Shown: positions 1 through 9,699 of the stretch, one piece after another
How the letters are laid out: every line of letters starts with the position of its first letter
Numbering within the stretch: position 1 is the first letter of the stretch
Assembly: GCF_016801865.2 (NCBI RefSeq)
Contig: NC_068938.1
Location: 132,956,416 to 133,020,415 of the forward strand
Direction of reading: 5' to 3'
Origin: Culex pipiens pallens
Taxonomy: Eukaryota; Arthropoda; Insecta; Diptera; Culicidae
DNA: 64,000 bases
Position numbers and translations under genes: made by a program
The notes under the pieces: model-generated
Databases searched by the model: none
Told to the model about the DNA's origin: nothing
The model's input: only the letters and a program-made list of their open reading frames with translations

Positions 1-2
1 CA

Positions 3-253
3 AACACCACCAACAGGGACCTCTTCCTGAAGGATAAGGATCCTGGCGGTAAAGGGGGATCCTCGGACGGGTCTAAGAGGACGAAGCGAAAGCGTTCTAA
101 ATCAGATCCGAATCCGGTTCCCCCTCAACCACCGATTCCTCCCCTTAATCCAGACCCGATTCCTCCCAATCCAGATCCAATTCCTCCCAATCCAGATCCA
201 ATTCCTCCTAAAACACCGGTGCCGAATCCGGATCCAAATCCCCCCCCCCGCCC
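3..253 (+). pseudogene. N-terminal part of retrotransposon ORF1, out of frame with the rest
   Basis: The frame beginning at base 3 is open to a TGA at 254-256. It encodes a basic stretch (KRTKRKRSK) followed by a proline-rich repeat of the form PIPPNPDP. It runs into a C10 tract (240-249), beyond which the continuing sense frame is offset by one base. The downstream frame is itself open from this tract into the zinc-knuckle ORF, so the two are best read as one ORF1 broken by a one-base length change in the homopolymer. No ATG is seen in frame here, so the true start lies upstream of the window. An assembly or sequencing error in the C run is an alternative. Confidence 0.6.
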
Positions 254-322
254 CTGAATCCTCATTCCCAAAAACCGATTCCTCGTCCTCGTCAGTATCA
301 AGAGGGATCGCAAACGGAATGG

Positions 323-1534
323 GTGGTCTTCTTCCGGCCCAAACAGAAGCCGTTAAACTTTGTACAGATCACCAAGGATTTGCAGAAGCACTATCCTGGG
401 GTGGTCGAATGTACCAAGCTGAACAAGAGCAAGCTCCGCGTGATCGTGAACTCCGCGGTGCAAGCTAATCAGATCGTAACTGATCTGCGGTTCAGCATTG
501 AGTACCGTGTTTGGATTCCGGCCCACAAAGTCGAGATCGACGGCGTGGTGACCGATGACAGTCTGTCGCTTGTCGACCTCTCAAGGGCGGTGGGACGCTT
601 CAAGAACCCTAAACTTCCAGCTGTGGAGGTACTCGAGTGCCGGCAACTGGGCAACGTCACCACCGAGGCTGGCCAGAAGAAGTTCATTCCTTCTGCCTCG
701 TTCCGGGTGACTTTTGCAGGGTCAGCTCTGCCGGACTACATTGAGCTGTACAAGCTTCGGCTTCCAGTTCGATTGTACGTTCCGCGAGTGATGTGCTGCG
801 AAAACTGCCAGCAGTTGGGACACACCAAGACCTACTGCAGCAACAAGAGCAAGTGCTCAAAGTGCGCCGGCCACCACAAGGACGTGGATTGCCAAAAGCA
901 GGCTGAAAAATGCCTGCTTTGTGGCGGGGAACCGCACAAAACTCGACAGTGCCCAAAGTACAAGGAGCGCGAGGACAAGATGAAGCGATCCTTGAGGGAA
1001 CGCTCCAAGAAGTCCTTCGCGGAAATCCTTAGTCAGGTGACCCACCCCAATCGCTTCGCTCCTTTGGCGGACGAAGATTCGGGGGACGAAGATTCCGATG
1101 TGGAGGTCCTCTTCCAGAGAGACGAGGAAAGTGACTCTTCCGGGCCAAACCCGAAGCGCAACAAGGCTTCCAAGTCCAAAAAAGCCGCTGGCGGCAAGGG
1201 TAAGGAAAGTGACTCGTTGAACTTCGAGGAGGATTTTCCTTTCGGTCCGTCGGGTAAGCCCGCTCCGAAGCCGGCACCGAAGCCCGTTCTCAAGCCGCTG
1301 AAGCCCGTTCCCAAGCTGCCAAAGATCCCCCTGAAACCGGTTCCTCAACCGAATCCGATCACCGATGTTTTCAAAGGAGTCCTTCCTTTTTCCACTATCG
1401 TGGAATGGCTGTGCTCTTTTGTGAGTGAACCGACGCGTTTAATCATAAAGCGGTTTGAGCCTCTTGCTAGACACATCGGGAAACAGCTTGCTAGCACGAT
1501 GCCCCTCTTGTCGTTCATTTCCTTTGATGGGTAA
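323..1534 (+). CDS. Retrotransposon ORF1: gag-like nucleic-acid-binding protein
   Basis: ORF1 proteins of RNase H-bearing LINEs package the element RNA as ribonucleoprotein. About 165 residues into the displayed frame are three consecutive zinc knuckles: CENCQQLGHTKTYC, CSKCAGHHKDVDC and CLLCGGEPHKTRQC (two CX2CX4HX4C and one near-match). They follow an RNA-binding-like region and precede an acidic/basic linker and a PKP/KPVP proline repeat. The stated start is a GTG and is only the left limit of a clean sense stretch; the same frame is open upstream to the C10 tract at 240-249, so the natural protein is longer at its N-terminus. The stop (1532-1534) overlaps the ORF2 start. Function is inferred from family knowledge. 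Confidence 0.85.
   Translation: MVFFRPKQKPLNFVQITKDLQKHYPGVVECTKLNKSKLRVIVNSAVQANQIVTDLRFSIEYRVWIPAHKVEIDGVVTDDSLSLVDLSRAVGRFKNPKLPAVEVLECRQLGNVTTEAGQKKFIPSASFRVTFAGSALPDYIELYKLRLPVRLYVPRVMCCENCQQLGHTKTYCSNKSKCSKCAGHHKDVDCQKQAEKCLLCGGEPHKTRQCPKYKEREDKMKRSLRERSKKSFAEILSQVTHPNRFAPLADEDSGDEDSDVEVLFQRDEESDSSGPNPKRNKASKSKKAAGGKGKESDSLNFEEDFPFGPSGKPAPKPAPKPVLKPLKPVPKLPKIPLKPVPQPNPITDVFKGVLPFSTIVEWLCSFVSEPTRLIIKRFEPLARHIGKQLASTMPLLSFISFDG
1527..1534 (+). promoter_or_regulatory. ORF1/ORF2 overlap ATGGGTAA
   Basis: The ORF2 ATG (1527-1529) lies just before the ORF1 TAA (1532-1534), an 8-base overlap in different frames. Such overlaps are typical of termination-reinitiation coupling in two-ORF LINEs. 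It supports starting ORF2 at 1527 instead of at the upstream in-frame ATG at 1455, which lies deep inside ORF1. Confidence 0.6.
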
Positions 1535-4500
1535 TACACCAAAAACGAAAAATGGCATCTCCTTCCTACAATGGAATTGTAGAAGTTTAACCCCCAAGTT
1601 AAACGATTTTCAACAATTCGCATTCGAACGGGACTGTGATGTGTTTGCGCTGAGCGAAACGTTTCTTATCGGAGATGAGACGCCAGCTTTCCGGGGGTAC
1701 AACATCATCACAGAGAGCAGGGCAGGACCAAATAGAGGTGGAGGCGTACTGATTGGGGTCAGGAAATGCCACACTTTTAGAAAGGTCACGCTCCCGAAGC
1801 TAGGAGGAATCGAAGCAGTCGCAGTACAGGCCAGGATCAGAGGACTGGACATTTGCATTGTGTCCGTCTATGTTCCCCCACAGGTGTCGTTAACTCGACA
1901 AAAGTTGTGGGGTATGCTTGAGCTGTTGCAGGCACCGCGACTGGTTTTGGGTGACTTTAATCTTCACAGCACCGAGTGGGGAAGTCACAAGACAGACCCT
2001 CAAGCATATCTGATTCATGAACTGTGCGACGACTTCCAGATGACCCTCCTAAACAGGGACAAGCAAGTTACGCGCATTGCAACACCACCAACGCCAACCA
2101 CGTCCGGTACGAAGGCGAGTGCCATCGACTTGTCGCTCTGTTCCAACAGTCTGGCAGTTCTCTGTGACTGGAACGTGCTCCAAGATCCTCGTGGCAGTGA
2201 TCATTTGCCGATCGCTATTCTGGTTAGCCATGGCCCACAGCAATCGACAACGGTGGAGATGCCTTACGATCTGACGCGAAATATCGACTGGAAACAGTAC
2301 GCGGAGGCAGTCTCCATTGGAGTTGAGTTGCGAGCAGGGTTGGCACCGCTTGAAGAATATGCGTATCTGGCTAATTTGATCTATGACAGTGCGTTACAAG
2401 CTCAGACGAAACCCGTCCCGGGACCGTACATCCGTACGCGCCCTCCACTTCCCTGGTGGGACAAGGAGTGTACGGATCTCTCGGCGGCCAGGTCAGAAGC
2501 TTATGTGGACTTCTGCAAGTGTGGAATCCGAGCGAACTTCCAAAAGTACAGAGCTCTTGATCGCAGGTACAGTAATACTCTGAAGCGGAAGAAGCGATTG
2601 TACTGGCGGGAGTTCGTTGAAGGACTACCAGCAGATACGTCCATGAGCACTCTGTGGCGCGTTGCGAGGGCCATGCGTAGAGGTTCCGTTCCGAACGAGA
2701 GTGTGGAAAAATCGGACAAGTGGATATTGGATTTCGCCAAGAAGGTGTGCCCGGACTCGGTGCCGACACAACCATCATTCGACGTTGTTGATGGGAGCGA
2801 TTCTAATCCTCCCTTCTCGATGGTAGAGCTCTCCATAGCACTATTGACGGGCAACAACACTGCTCCTGGTCCGGACAAGATCAAGTTCAGCTTGCTGAAG
2901 AATCTTCCGGACGTCGCCAAGCAGCGTCTGTTGAAACTGTTCAACACGTTGGTGGAGCAGAACGTAATTCCACACGAATGGCGACAGGTCCGGGTGGTTG
3001 CCATTCAAAAGCCCGGTAAGCCGGCGTCCGACCACAACTCGTATCGTCCAATCAGCTTGCTGTCGTGTCTACGCAAGTTGCTGGAGAAGATGATCCTCGA
3101 CCGCCTCGAACCATGGATGGAACGAGAGCACTTGCTGTCAGACACGCAGTATGGCTTCCGGAGAGGCAAGGGAACAAGCGACTGTCTAGCCTTGCTGGCC
3201 ACAGGAATCGACATAGCCCGTGGTAAAAAACAGCAAATGGCTTCTGTTTTCCTAGACATCAAGGGTGCATTTGATTCAGTCTCCATCGAGGTGTTGGGAG
3301 TAAAGCTTCGGCGGAGCGGTCTCAATCCGACGATGTGCAACTTCCTCATCAACCTGTTGTCAGAAAAACACATGCACTTTGTGCAAGGTGATCTGGCAAT
3401 CACCCGGATAAGTTACATGGGTTTGGCACAAGGCTCACGCCTTAGCCCATCCATGTATAACTTCTACGTCAGCGATATCGATGATTGCTTGACCGGAGAC
3501 TGCACCCTTATACAGTACGCAGATGACGCAGTGGTTTCAATCGCTGCCAAGAAGGAAGCCGATCTGCTAGAACCCTTGCAAGATACCCTGAACAACTTGG
3601 CCCATTGGGCAGTTGAAAAGGGTATTGAATTCTCTCCGGAGAAGACGGAACTGGTCGTTTTTACGGGGAAGCATGAACCGCCGCAGCTCAATCTTTCTCT
3701 CTCGGGAAAGACTATCGAGCAGTCGGACCACTTCATGTACATGGGTACCATCTTCGATCAAAAGGGAACATGGGGGAAGCACATCAACTACCTGAAGCAA
3801 AAGTGCCTGCAAAGAACTAATTTTCTGCGCAGCGTCTCTGGCAACCGGTGGGGTGCTCATCCTTCTGACCTGCTTCGACTGTACAAGACAACGATACTCT
3901 CGGTGCTGGAATATGGCAGTTTCTGCTTCCAATCAGCTGCGAAATCACGCTTGTTGGTTCTCCAGCGGATACAGTACCGAAGTCTTCGCATTGTCTTGGG
4001 ATGCATGCACTCAACTCACAACATGACCCTCGAGGTCTTGGCGGGAGTATTGCCTCTGCGAACTCGTTACTACGAACTGTCTTACCGGTTCCTGATCCGG
4101 TGTGATTACAGGAATAAACTGGTAATTGACAACTTTGAAACGTTGCTGAACCTTCACGTTGAGTCTCGGCGCATGCTTCTATATTATGACTTTATGTCAT
4201 CGTGGGAGTGGAGCCCGAGCACAACGGTACAGCGCACGCCTCCGTTAACCAGCAGCACCCTGATTGGCTTCGACACGTCCATGAAAGCCGATACTCGCGG
4301 TATCCCAAACCATCTTCTGCGGGGAGTTGTACCGTCAATCTTCGCATCAAAGTACAACCATGTTCCTCCAAACAACAGATTCTTCACCGATGGCTCCAAG
4401 CTCGACGGCTGTACGGGCTTCGGTGTTTATCATGAATCTTATCAGCTGTTCTTTAAGCTGAAGGACCCGAGTTCGGTTTACGTCGCAGAGTTAGCCGCGG

Positions 4501-5228
4501 TTTACTGCGCACTGCGAATCATCGAGACCATGCCACCTGACCACTACTTCATCTTCACCGATAGCTTTAGCTCTGTTGAGGCTATCCGGACTCTGAAGCC
4601 GACCAGGGAGTCTACGTTTTTCCTCACGGAAATACGCAAGACTTTAAACAACCTGGCGGCTCAGTCCTTCAGCATCACGGTGGTATGGGTCCGCGCTCAT
4701 TGCTCGATTCCGGGTAATGAGAAAGCGGACTTGCTCGCCAAGAAGGGTGCTGAGAGTGGAGACATTTATGAAAGGCCAATTAGCCTACAAGAATGCTACG
4801 GTTTTCCGAGGCAGCGTGCGCTTCTGGATTGGCAAAATCAATGGGACGACGACACCAAAGGACGTTGGATGTATTCCATACGACCTAAGGTGCAAAGAAA
4901 AGCCTGGTTCAAGGGAATGGACTTGACGCGTGGATTCATCAGAACGATGTCCCGCCTTATGTCGAACCATTACTCGTCCAAGGCTCATCTGTACCGTATC
5001 AACATGAGTGATACGAACCTTTGTGACTGTGGGCAGGGTTATCAGGACATCGACCATCTCGTATGGGCGTGTCCAGATCACCATGTTCACAGAATTAAGT
5101 TGAAAGATACCCTCAGGGCCCGAGGAAGACCACCAGAAATCCCGATGCGAGACGCGCTATCTCAGCTAGACCTTGATGTTCTCTATCCTATCTATCAGTT
5201 CCTCTCAGATTCCAAAATATCTATTTAG
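1527..5228 (+). CDS. Retrotransposon ORF2: AP-endonuclease, reverse transcriptase, RNase H
   Basis: This 1,233-residue polyprotein nicks target DNA and reverse-transcribes the element RNA at the nick. Domains in order: an APE-type endonuclease (LQWNCRSL near residue 12, LVLGDFNLHS near 135, GSDHLPIAI near 230); a reverse transcriptase with NSYRPISLLS, QYGFRRGKGTSD, FLDIKGAFDSV, GLAQGSRLSPSMYNFY and the catalytic QYADDAVVS; an RNase H domain with FFTDGSK, AELAAVYCALR, FTDSFSSVEA and WVRAHCSIPGNEKADLLAKK; and a C-terminal Cys/His cluster (CDCGQ, then HLVWACPDH). All these motifs are present and no stop interrupts the frame, so it could encode active enzyme. RNase H together with a poly(A) tail points to the I/Loa group. 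Confidence 0.95.
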   Translation: MGNTPKTKNGISFLQWNCRSLTPKLNDFQQFAFERDCDVFALSETFLIGDETPAFRGYNIITESRAGPNRGGGVLIGVRKCHTFRKVTLPKLGGIEAVAVQARIRGLDICIVSVYVPPQVSLTRQKLWGMLELLQAPRLVLGDFNLHSTEWGSHKTDPQAYLIHELCDDFQMTLLNRDKQVTRIATPPTPTTSGTKASAIDLSLCSNSLAVLCDWNVLQDPRGSDHLPIAILVSHGPQQSTTVEMPYDLTRNIDWKQYAEAVSIGVELRAGLAPLEEYAYLANLIYDSALQAQTKPVPGPYIRTRPPLPWWDKECTDLSAARSEAYVDFCKCGIRANFQKYRALDRRYSNTLKRKKRLYWREFVEGLPADTSMSTLWRVARAMRRGSVPNESVEKSDKWILDFAKKVCPDSVPTQPSFDVVDGSDSNPPFSMVELSIALLTGNNTAPGPDKIKFSLLKNLPDVAKQRLLKLFNTLVEQNVIPHEWRQVRVVAIQKPGKPASDHNSYRPISLLSCLRKLLEKMILDRLEPWMEREHLLSDTQYGFRRGKGTSDCLALLATGIDIARGKKQQMASVFLDIKGAFDSVSIEVLGVKLRRSGLNPTMCNFLINLLSEKHMHFVQGDLAITRISYMGLAQGSRLSPSMYNFYVSDIDDCLTGDCTLIQYADDAVVSIAAKKEADLLEPLQDTLNNLAHWAVEKGIEFSPEKTELVVFTGKHEPPQLNLSLSGKTIEQSDHFMYMGTIFDQKGTWGKHINYLKQKCLQRTNFLRSVSGNRWGAHPSDLLRLYKTTILSVLEYGSFCFQSAAKSRLLVLQRIQYRSLRIVLGCMHSTHNMTLEVLAGVLPLRTRYYELSYRFLIRCDYRNKLVIDNFETLLNLHVESRRMLLYYDFMSSWEWSPSTTVQRTPPLTSSTLIGFDTSMKADTRGIPNHLLRGVVPSIFASKYNHVPPNNRFFTDGSKLDGCTGFGVYHESYQLFFKLKDPSSVYVAELAAVYCALRIIETMPPDHYFIFTDSFSSVEAIRTLKPTRESTFFLTEIRKTLNNLAAQSFSITVVWVRAHCSIPGNEKADLLAKKGAESGDIYERPISLQECYGFPRQRALLDWQNQWDDDTKGRWMYSIRPKVQRKAWFKGMDLTRGFIRTMSRLMSNHYSSKAHLYRINMSDTNLCDCGQGYQDIDHLVWACPDHHVHRIKLKDTLRARGRPPEIPMRDALSQLDLDVLYPIYQFLSDSKISI

Positions 5229-5633
5229 TTTTCTTCCAGTTAGTTTCTCTTCAGTTAGTTTTCCTCTATTTAGTATAACTCGCCTTCACACAAAGCCGTC
5301 GTTTCTGGTTTGCACCGGAAGCAAAGCAAGATCGCCCCAGCAGCTGGACACCGAGTTGCGGCTGAGGACAAAACGCAAAGGCCAGCAGAGCCAACCAAGA
5401 CCCCTACACAATCCCCCTTCCCTTCCCACGCCTTGTCTTTAACATCAATCCCTTCCCTACTAACCCCGAGTAGGCCGCGGGTAATCGGCTTCCCTCCCTC
5501 TAACATTTACACACAAGATCCTCTGTAATTATTAAGTCAAATGTAATTACAAAAGCCGACTCGGTCCTAACCAGGTCCCAGTACCGAAAAGGACCTAATA
5601 AAAATAATTTTATGAAAAAAAAAAAAAAAAAAA
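5229..5633 (+). other. Retrotransposon 3' UTR, polyadenylation signal and poly(A) tail
   Basis: This is untranslated sequence after the ORF2 stop, with AATAAA at 5597-5602 and a 19-base A tract at 5615-5633. Its first ~290 bases match the reverse complement of 5935-6201 in copy 2 almost base for base. Confidence 0.85.
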
Positions 5634-5797
5634 GAATTCTTCTCAAATTGGTGCACAATATGTGCGTGTGTGTGTGTGAGTAATACCACCACCGTGAGAT
5701 CCATCTTTGATCGAAGTTCGGTCAACATTAAAATTTTCAGAGGCTATCTGATAGCTTATATAGTTCACACGAAATGTGGCAACCATGGTGCAACATT

Positions 5798-8783
5798 TTT
5801 TTTTTTTTTTTTTTTCATAAAATTATTTTTATTAGGTCCTTTTCGGTACTGGGACCTGGTTAGGACCGAGTCGGCTTTTGTAATTACAAAAAACTTAATA
5901 ATTACAGAGGATCTTGTGTGTAAATGTTAGTGGAAGGGGAGCCGATTACCCGCGGCCTACTCGGGGTTAGTAGGGAAGGGATTGATGTTAAAGACAAGGC
6001 GTGGGAAGGGAAGGGGGATTGTGTAGGGGTCTTGGTTGGCTCTTCTGGCCTTTGCGTTTTGTCCTCAGCCGCAACTCGGTGTCCAGCTGCTGGGGCGATC
6101 TTGCTTTGCTTCCGGTGCAAACCAGAAACGACGGCTTTGTGTGAAGGCGAGTTATACTAAATAGAGGAAAACTAACTGAAGAGAAACTAACTGGAAGAAA
6201 ACTAAATAGATATTTTGGAATCTGAGAGGAACTGATAGATAGGATAGAGAACATCAAGGTCTAGCTGAGATAGCGCGTCTCGCATCGGGATTTCTGGTGG
6301 TCTTCCTCGGGCCCTGAGGGTATCTTTCAACTTAATTCTGTGAGCCTGGTGATCTGGACACGCCCATACGAGATGGTCGATGTCCTGATAACCCTGCCCA
6401 CAGTGGCATAAGTTCGTATCACTCATGTTGATACGGTAAAGATGAGCCTTGGACGAGTAATGGTTCGACATAAGGCGGGACATCGTTCTGATGAATCCAC
6501 GCGTCAAGTCCATTCCCTTGAACCAGGCTTTTCTTTGCACCTTAGGTCGTATGGAATACATCCAACGTCCTTTGGTGTCGTCGTCCCATTGATTTTGCCA
6601 ATCCAGAAGCGCACGCTGCCTCGGAAAACCGTAGCATTCTTGTAGGCTAATTGGCCTTTCAAAAATGTTTCCACTCTCAGCACCCTTCTTGGCGAGCAAG
6701 TCCGCTTTCTCATTACCCGGAATCGAGCAATGAGCGCGGACCCATACCACCGTGATGCTGAAGGACTGAGCCGCCAGGTTGTTTAAAGTCTTGCGTATTT
6801 CCGTGAGGAAAAACGTAGACTCCCTGGTCGGCTTCAGAGTCCGGATAGCCTCAACAGAGCTAAAGCTATCGGTGAAGATGAAGTAGTGGTCAGGTGGCAT
6901 GGTCTCGATGATTCGCAGTGCGCAGTAAACCGCGGCTAACTCTGCGACATAAACCGAACTCGGGTCCTTCAGCTTAAAGAACAGCTGATAAGATTCATGA
7001 TAAACACCGAAGCCCGTACAGCCGTCGAGCTTGGAGCCATCGGTGAAGAATCTGTTGTTTGGAGGAACATGGTTGTACTTTGATGCGAAGATCGACGGTA
7101 TAACTCCCCGCAGAAGATGGTTTGGGATACCGCGAGTATCGGCTTTCATGGACGTGTCGAAGCCAATCAGGGTGCTGCTGGTTAACGGAGGCGTGCGCTG
7201 TACCGTTGTGCTCGGGCTCCACTCCCACGATGACATAAAGTCATAATATAGAAGCATGCGCCGAGACTCAACGTGAAGGTTCAGCAACGTTTCAAAGTTG
7301 TCAATTACCAGTTTATTCCTGTAATCACACCGGATCAGGAACCGGTAAGACAGTTCGTAGTAACGAGTTCGCAGAGGCAACACTCCCGCCAAGACCTCGA
7401 GGGTCATGTTGTGAGTTGAGTGCATGCATCCCAAGACAATGCGAAGACTTCGGTACTGTATCCGCTGGAGAACCAACAAGCGTGATTTCGCAGCTGACTG
7501 GAAGCAGAAACTGCCATATTCCAGCACCGAGAGTATCGTTGTCTTGTACAGTCGAAGCAGGTCAGAAGGATGAGCACCCCACCGGTTGCCAGAGACGCTG
7601 CGCAGAAAGTTAGTTCTTTGCAGGCACTTTTGCTTCAGGTAGTTAATGTGCTTCCCCCATGTTCCCTTCTGATCAAAGATGGTTCCCATGTACATGAAGT
7701 GGTCCGACTGCTCGATAGTCTTTCCCGAGAGAGAAAGATTGAGCTGCGGCGGTTCATGCTTCCCCGTAAAAACGACCAGTTCCGTCTTCTCCGGAGAGAA
7801 TTCAATACCCTTTCCAACTGCCCAATGGGCCAAGTTGTTCAGGGTATCTTGCAAGGGTTCTAGCAGATCGACTTCCTTCTTGGCAGCGATTGAAACCACT
7901 GCGTCATCTGCGTACTGTATAAGGGTGCAGTCTCCGGTCAAGCAATCATCGATATCGCTGACGTAGAAGTTATACATGGATGGACTAAGGCGTGAGCCTT
8001 GTGCCAAACCCATGTAACTTATCCGGGTGATTGCCAGATCACCTTGCACAAAGTGCATGTGTTTTTCTGACAACAGGTTGATGAGGAAGTTGCACATCGT
8101 CGGATTGAGACCGCTCCGCCGCAGCTTTACTCCCAACACATCGATGGAGACTGAATCGAATGCACCCTTGATGTCTAGGAAGACAGAAGCCATTTGCTGT
8201 TTTTTACCACGGGCTATGTCGATCCCTGTGGCCAGCAAGGCTAGACAGTCGCTTGTTCCCTTGCCTCTCCGGAAGCCATACTGCGTGTCAGACAGCAAGT
8301 GCTCTCGTTCCATCCATGGTTCGAGGCGGTCGAGGATCATCTTCTCCAGCAACTTGCGTAGACACGACAGCAAGCTGATTGGACGATACGAGTTGTGTTC
8401 GGACGCCGGCTTACCGGGCTTTTGAATGGCAACCACCCGGACCTGTCGCCATTCGTGTGGAATTACGTTCTGCTCCACCAACGTGTTGAACAGTTTCAAC
8501 AGACGCTGCTTGGCGACGTCCGGAAGATTCTTCAGCAAGCTGAACTTGATCTTGTCCGGACCAGGAGCAGTGTTGTTGCCCGTCAATAGTGCTATGGAGA
8601 GCTCTACCATCGAGAAGGGAGGATTAGAATCGCTCCCATCAACAACGTCGAATGATGGTTGTGTCGGCACCGAGTCCGGGCACACCTTCTTGGCGAAATC
8701 CAATATCCACTTGTCCGATTTTTCCACACTCTCGTTCGGAACGGAACCTCTACGCATGGCCCTCGCAACGCGCCACAGAGTCT
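5798..8783 (-). mobile_element. Non-LTR retrotransposon copy 2, 5'-truncated, with 13-bp TSD
   Basis: This minus-strand copy matches positions from about 2650 to the poly(A) of copy 1. Its poly(A) appears as the T tract from 5798. It is flanked by the direct repeat ATGGTGCAACATT (5785-5797 and 8784-8796), a normal LINE TSD. Truncation falls inside ORF2 between the endonuclease and RT domains, as expected from incomplete target-primed reverse transcription. I count about ten residue differences from copy 1 over 851 residues, so the two copies are close relatives of recent origin. Confidence 0.95.
6202..8781 (-). pseudogene. 5'-truncated ORF2 (reverse transcriptase, RNase H)
   Basis: The frame is open from the truncation junction to the stop at 6202-6204. 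It retains the RT (FLDIKGAFDSV, QYADDAVVS), RNase H (FFTDGSK, FTDSFSSVEA) and C-terminal Cys/His region but lacks the whole endonuclease. The first in-frame ATG, at 8757, is internal to the family protein. Substitutions relative to copy 1 include A to V in KKEVDLL, E to G in AVGKG and, in the C-terminal cluster, CDCG to CHCG. Without an endonuclease it cannot support normal retrotransposition by itself. Confidence 0.9.
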
Positions 8784-9012
8784 ATGGTGCAACATTATCG
8801 CGTGACTATTCCAAGAAAGCAGGAGACGAGGCAAAATTTGCACCATTTCGTGCAAACTATTTAAGCTAAGAGATAGCCTCTGAAAATTTTAGTGTTGATC
8901 GAACATCCGTCAGAGACGGAACGACGGTGGTAATTTTATTGCACACAAACACACACACACACGCATTGAAAGAAACAGTTTGTGCACCAACTTGGGAGGA
9001 ATTCTGTTCTAA

Positions 9013-9310
9013 TGAAGATTGTTAGGGCGGTCACCGGAAAACCAGAATGATTTGGGGCAATGGGGTTGGGATCAAATTGGTAGTATATTGGCCACAACCC
9101 GGAGTGGCCAATGCCCCAGGGGAAGGATCTCCCGGGGGACATTTATCGAACCATACAAGTTTTGGCAATATGGGTATAATTCATGATTTTTGATTCTAGA
9201 TATGAAATTTTGAAAATTGCCATTTTGACCGCATTTGCCAAAGCCTGAAGTGGCCAGTGCCCTGGGGGAAGGTTCTTCCGTGGGGACATTTATCGAACCT
9301 ATCGACTCGG
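9013..9310. repeat. Two diverged direct repeats (~147-bp spacing)
   Basis: Bases 9091-9152 and 9237-9299 are related: both run from GCCA through GGCCA, a C/G-rich GGGGAAGG segment and GGGGACATTTATCGAACC. The surrounding bases are also weakly similar. No coding potential is seen. Confidence 0.6.
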
Positions 9311-9471
9311 GGCAATATGTGTATCAAAATTCAGCATGCAACTTGAAGGAACTGAAAAGTTCATTGACATCTAGAGCAATATTGATATCGAGAAGATTGA
9401 CTGCCAGAGAGTCGACTGTAGTTATGTTCTCATTTATCTCAATTTGTCGATTGACAGTTGTTCCGTTCTTA

Positions 9472-9594
9472 CACTGAAATAAAAAAAAGTACCAAATTCC
9501 TAAATTCTAGGAATTTTGGCTCCTTTCCTTATTTAGTAATCGGGAGGCAAAATTCCTAAAATTTAGGAATTTGATACTTTTTTTTATTTCAGTA
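9472..9594. repeat. 123-bp palindromic MITE with TA target site
   Basis: The ends are inverted (CACTGAAATAAAAAAAAGTA at left, mirrored at right by TACTTTTTTTTATTTCAGTA) and the inner arms hold AAATTCCTAAA and TTTAGGAATTT. TA dinucleotides flank both sides (9470-9471, 9595-9596), consistent with a Tc1/mariner-mobilised MITE. Confidence 0.75.
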
Positions 9595-9699
9595 TAGAAA
9601 TTGTTGAATTTACGGACCCATTCAGGAAACAATTTTATTGCTAAAACTGAAGCAACAATTTTAAAGGGCACATTTCAAAGGGTTGATTTCATAAAAAAA

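Larger units (their letters stand above)
1..5633 (+). mobile_element. I/Loa-type non-LTR retrotransposon, copy 1 (5' end outside window)
   Basis: The element has ORF1 with three zinc knuckles, ORF2 with endonuclease, reverse transcriptase and RNase H, a 3' UTR (5229-5614) with AATAAA at 5597-5602, and a poly(A) run at 5615-5633. This layout fits the I/Loa group of LINEs that retain RNase H; the exact clade is inferred from domain order only. The left end, and so any TSD, lies outside the window. The poly(A) tail directly abuts the left arm of the palindromic element at 5633-9005. ORF2 is intact, so the copy is young, but ORF1 carries a frameshift. Confidence 0.93.
5633..9005. repeat. Palindromic (foldback/MITE-like) element split by retrotransposon copy 2
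   Basis: The left arm (5633-5784) and right arm (8797-9005) are imperfect inverted copies. Both hold AGAATTC, TTGGTGCACAA, a TG/CA microsatellite, ACCACCGT, the core AAAATTTTCAGAGGCTATCT and GCACGAAATG in mirror order. Copy 2 sits between them with a 13-bp TSD. With copy 2 removed the palindrome would be roughly 360 bp. The outer TSD cannot be read because the left edge abuts the poly(A) of copy 1. Confidence 0.7.

Noticed and set aside
125..313. Minus-strand Gly-rich 62-codon ORF
   Set aside because: It is the antisense shadow of the proline-rich repeat of retrotransposon ORF1.
1455..1526. Upstream ORF2 start at 1455
   Set aside because: It lies within ORF1 coding sequence; the ATG at 1527 overlapping the ORF1 stop is the more natural start.
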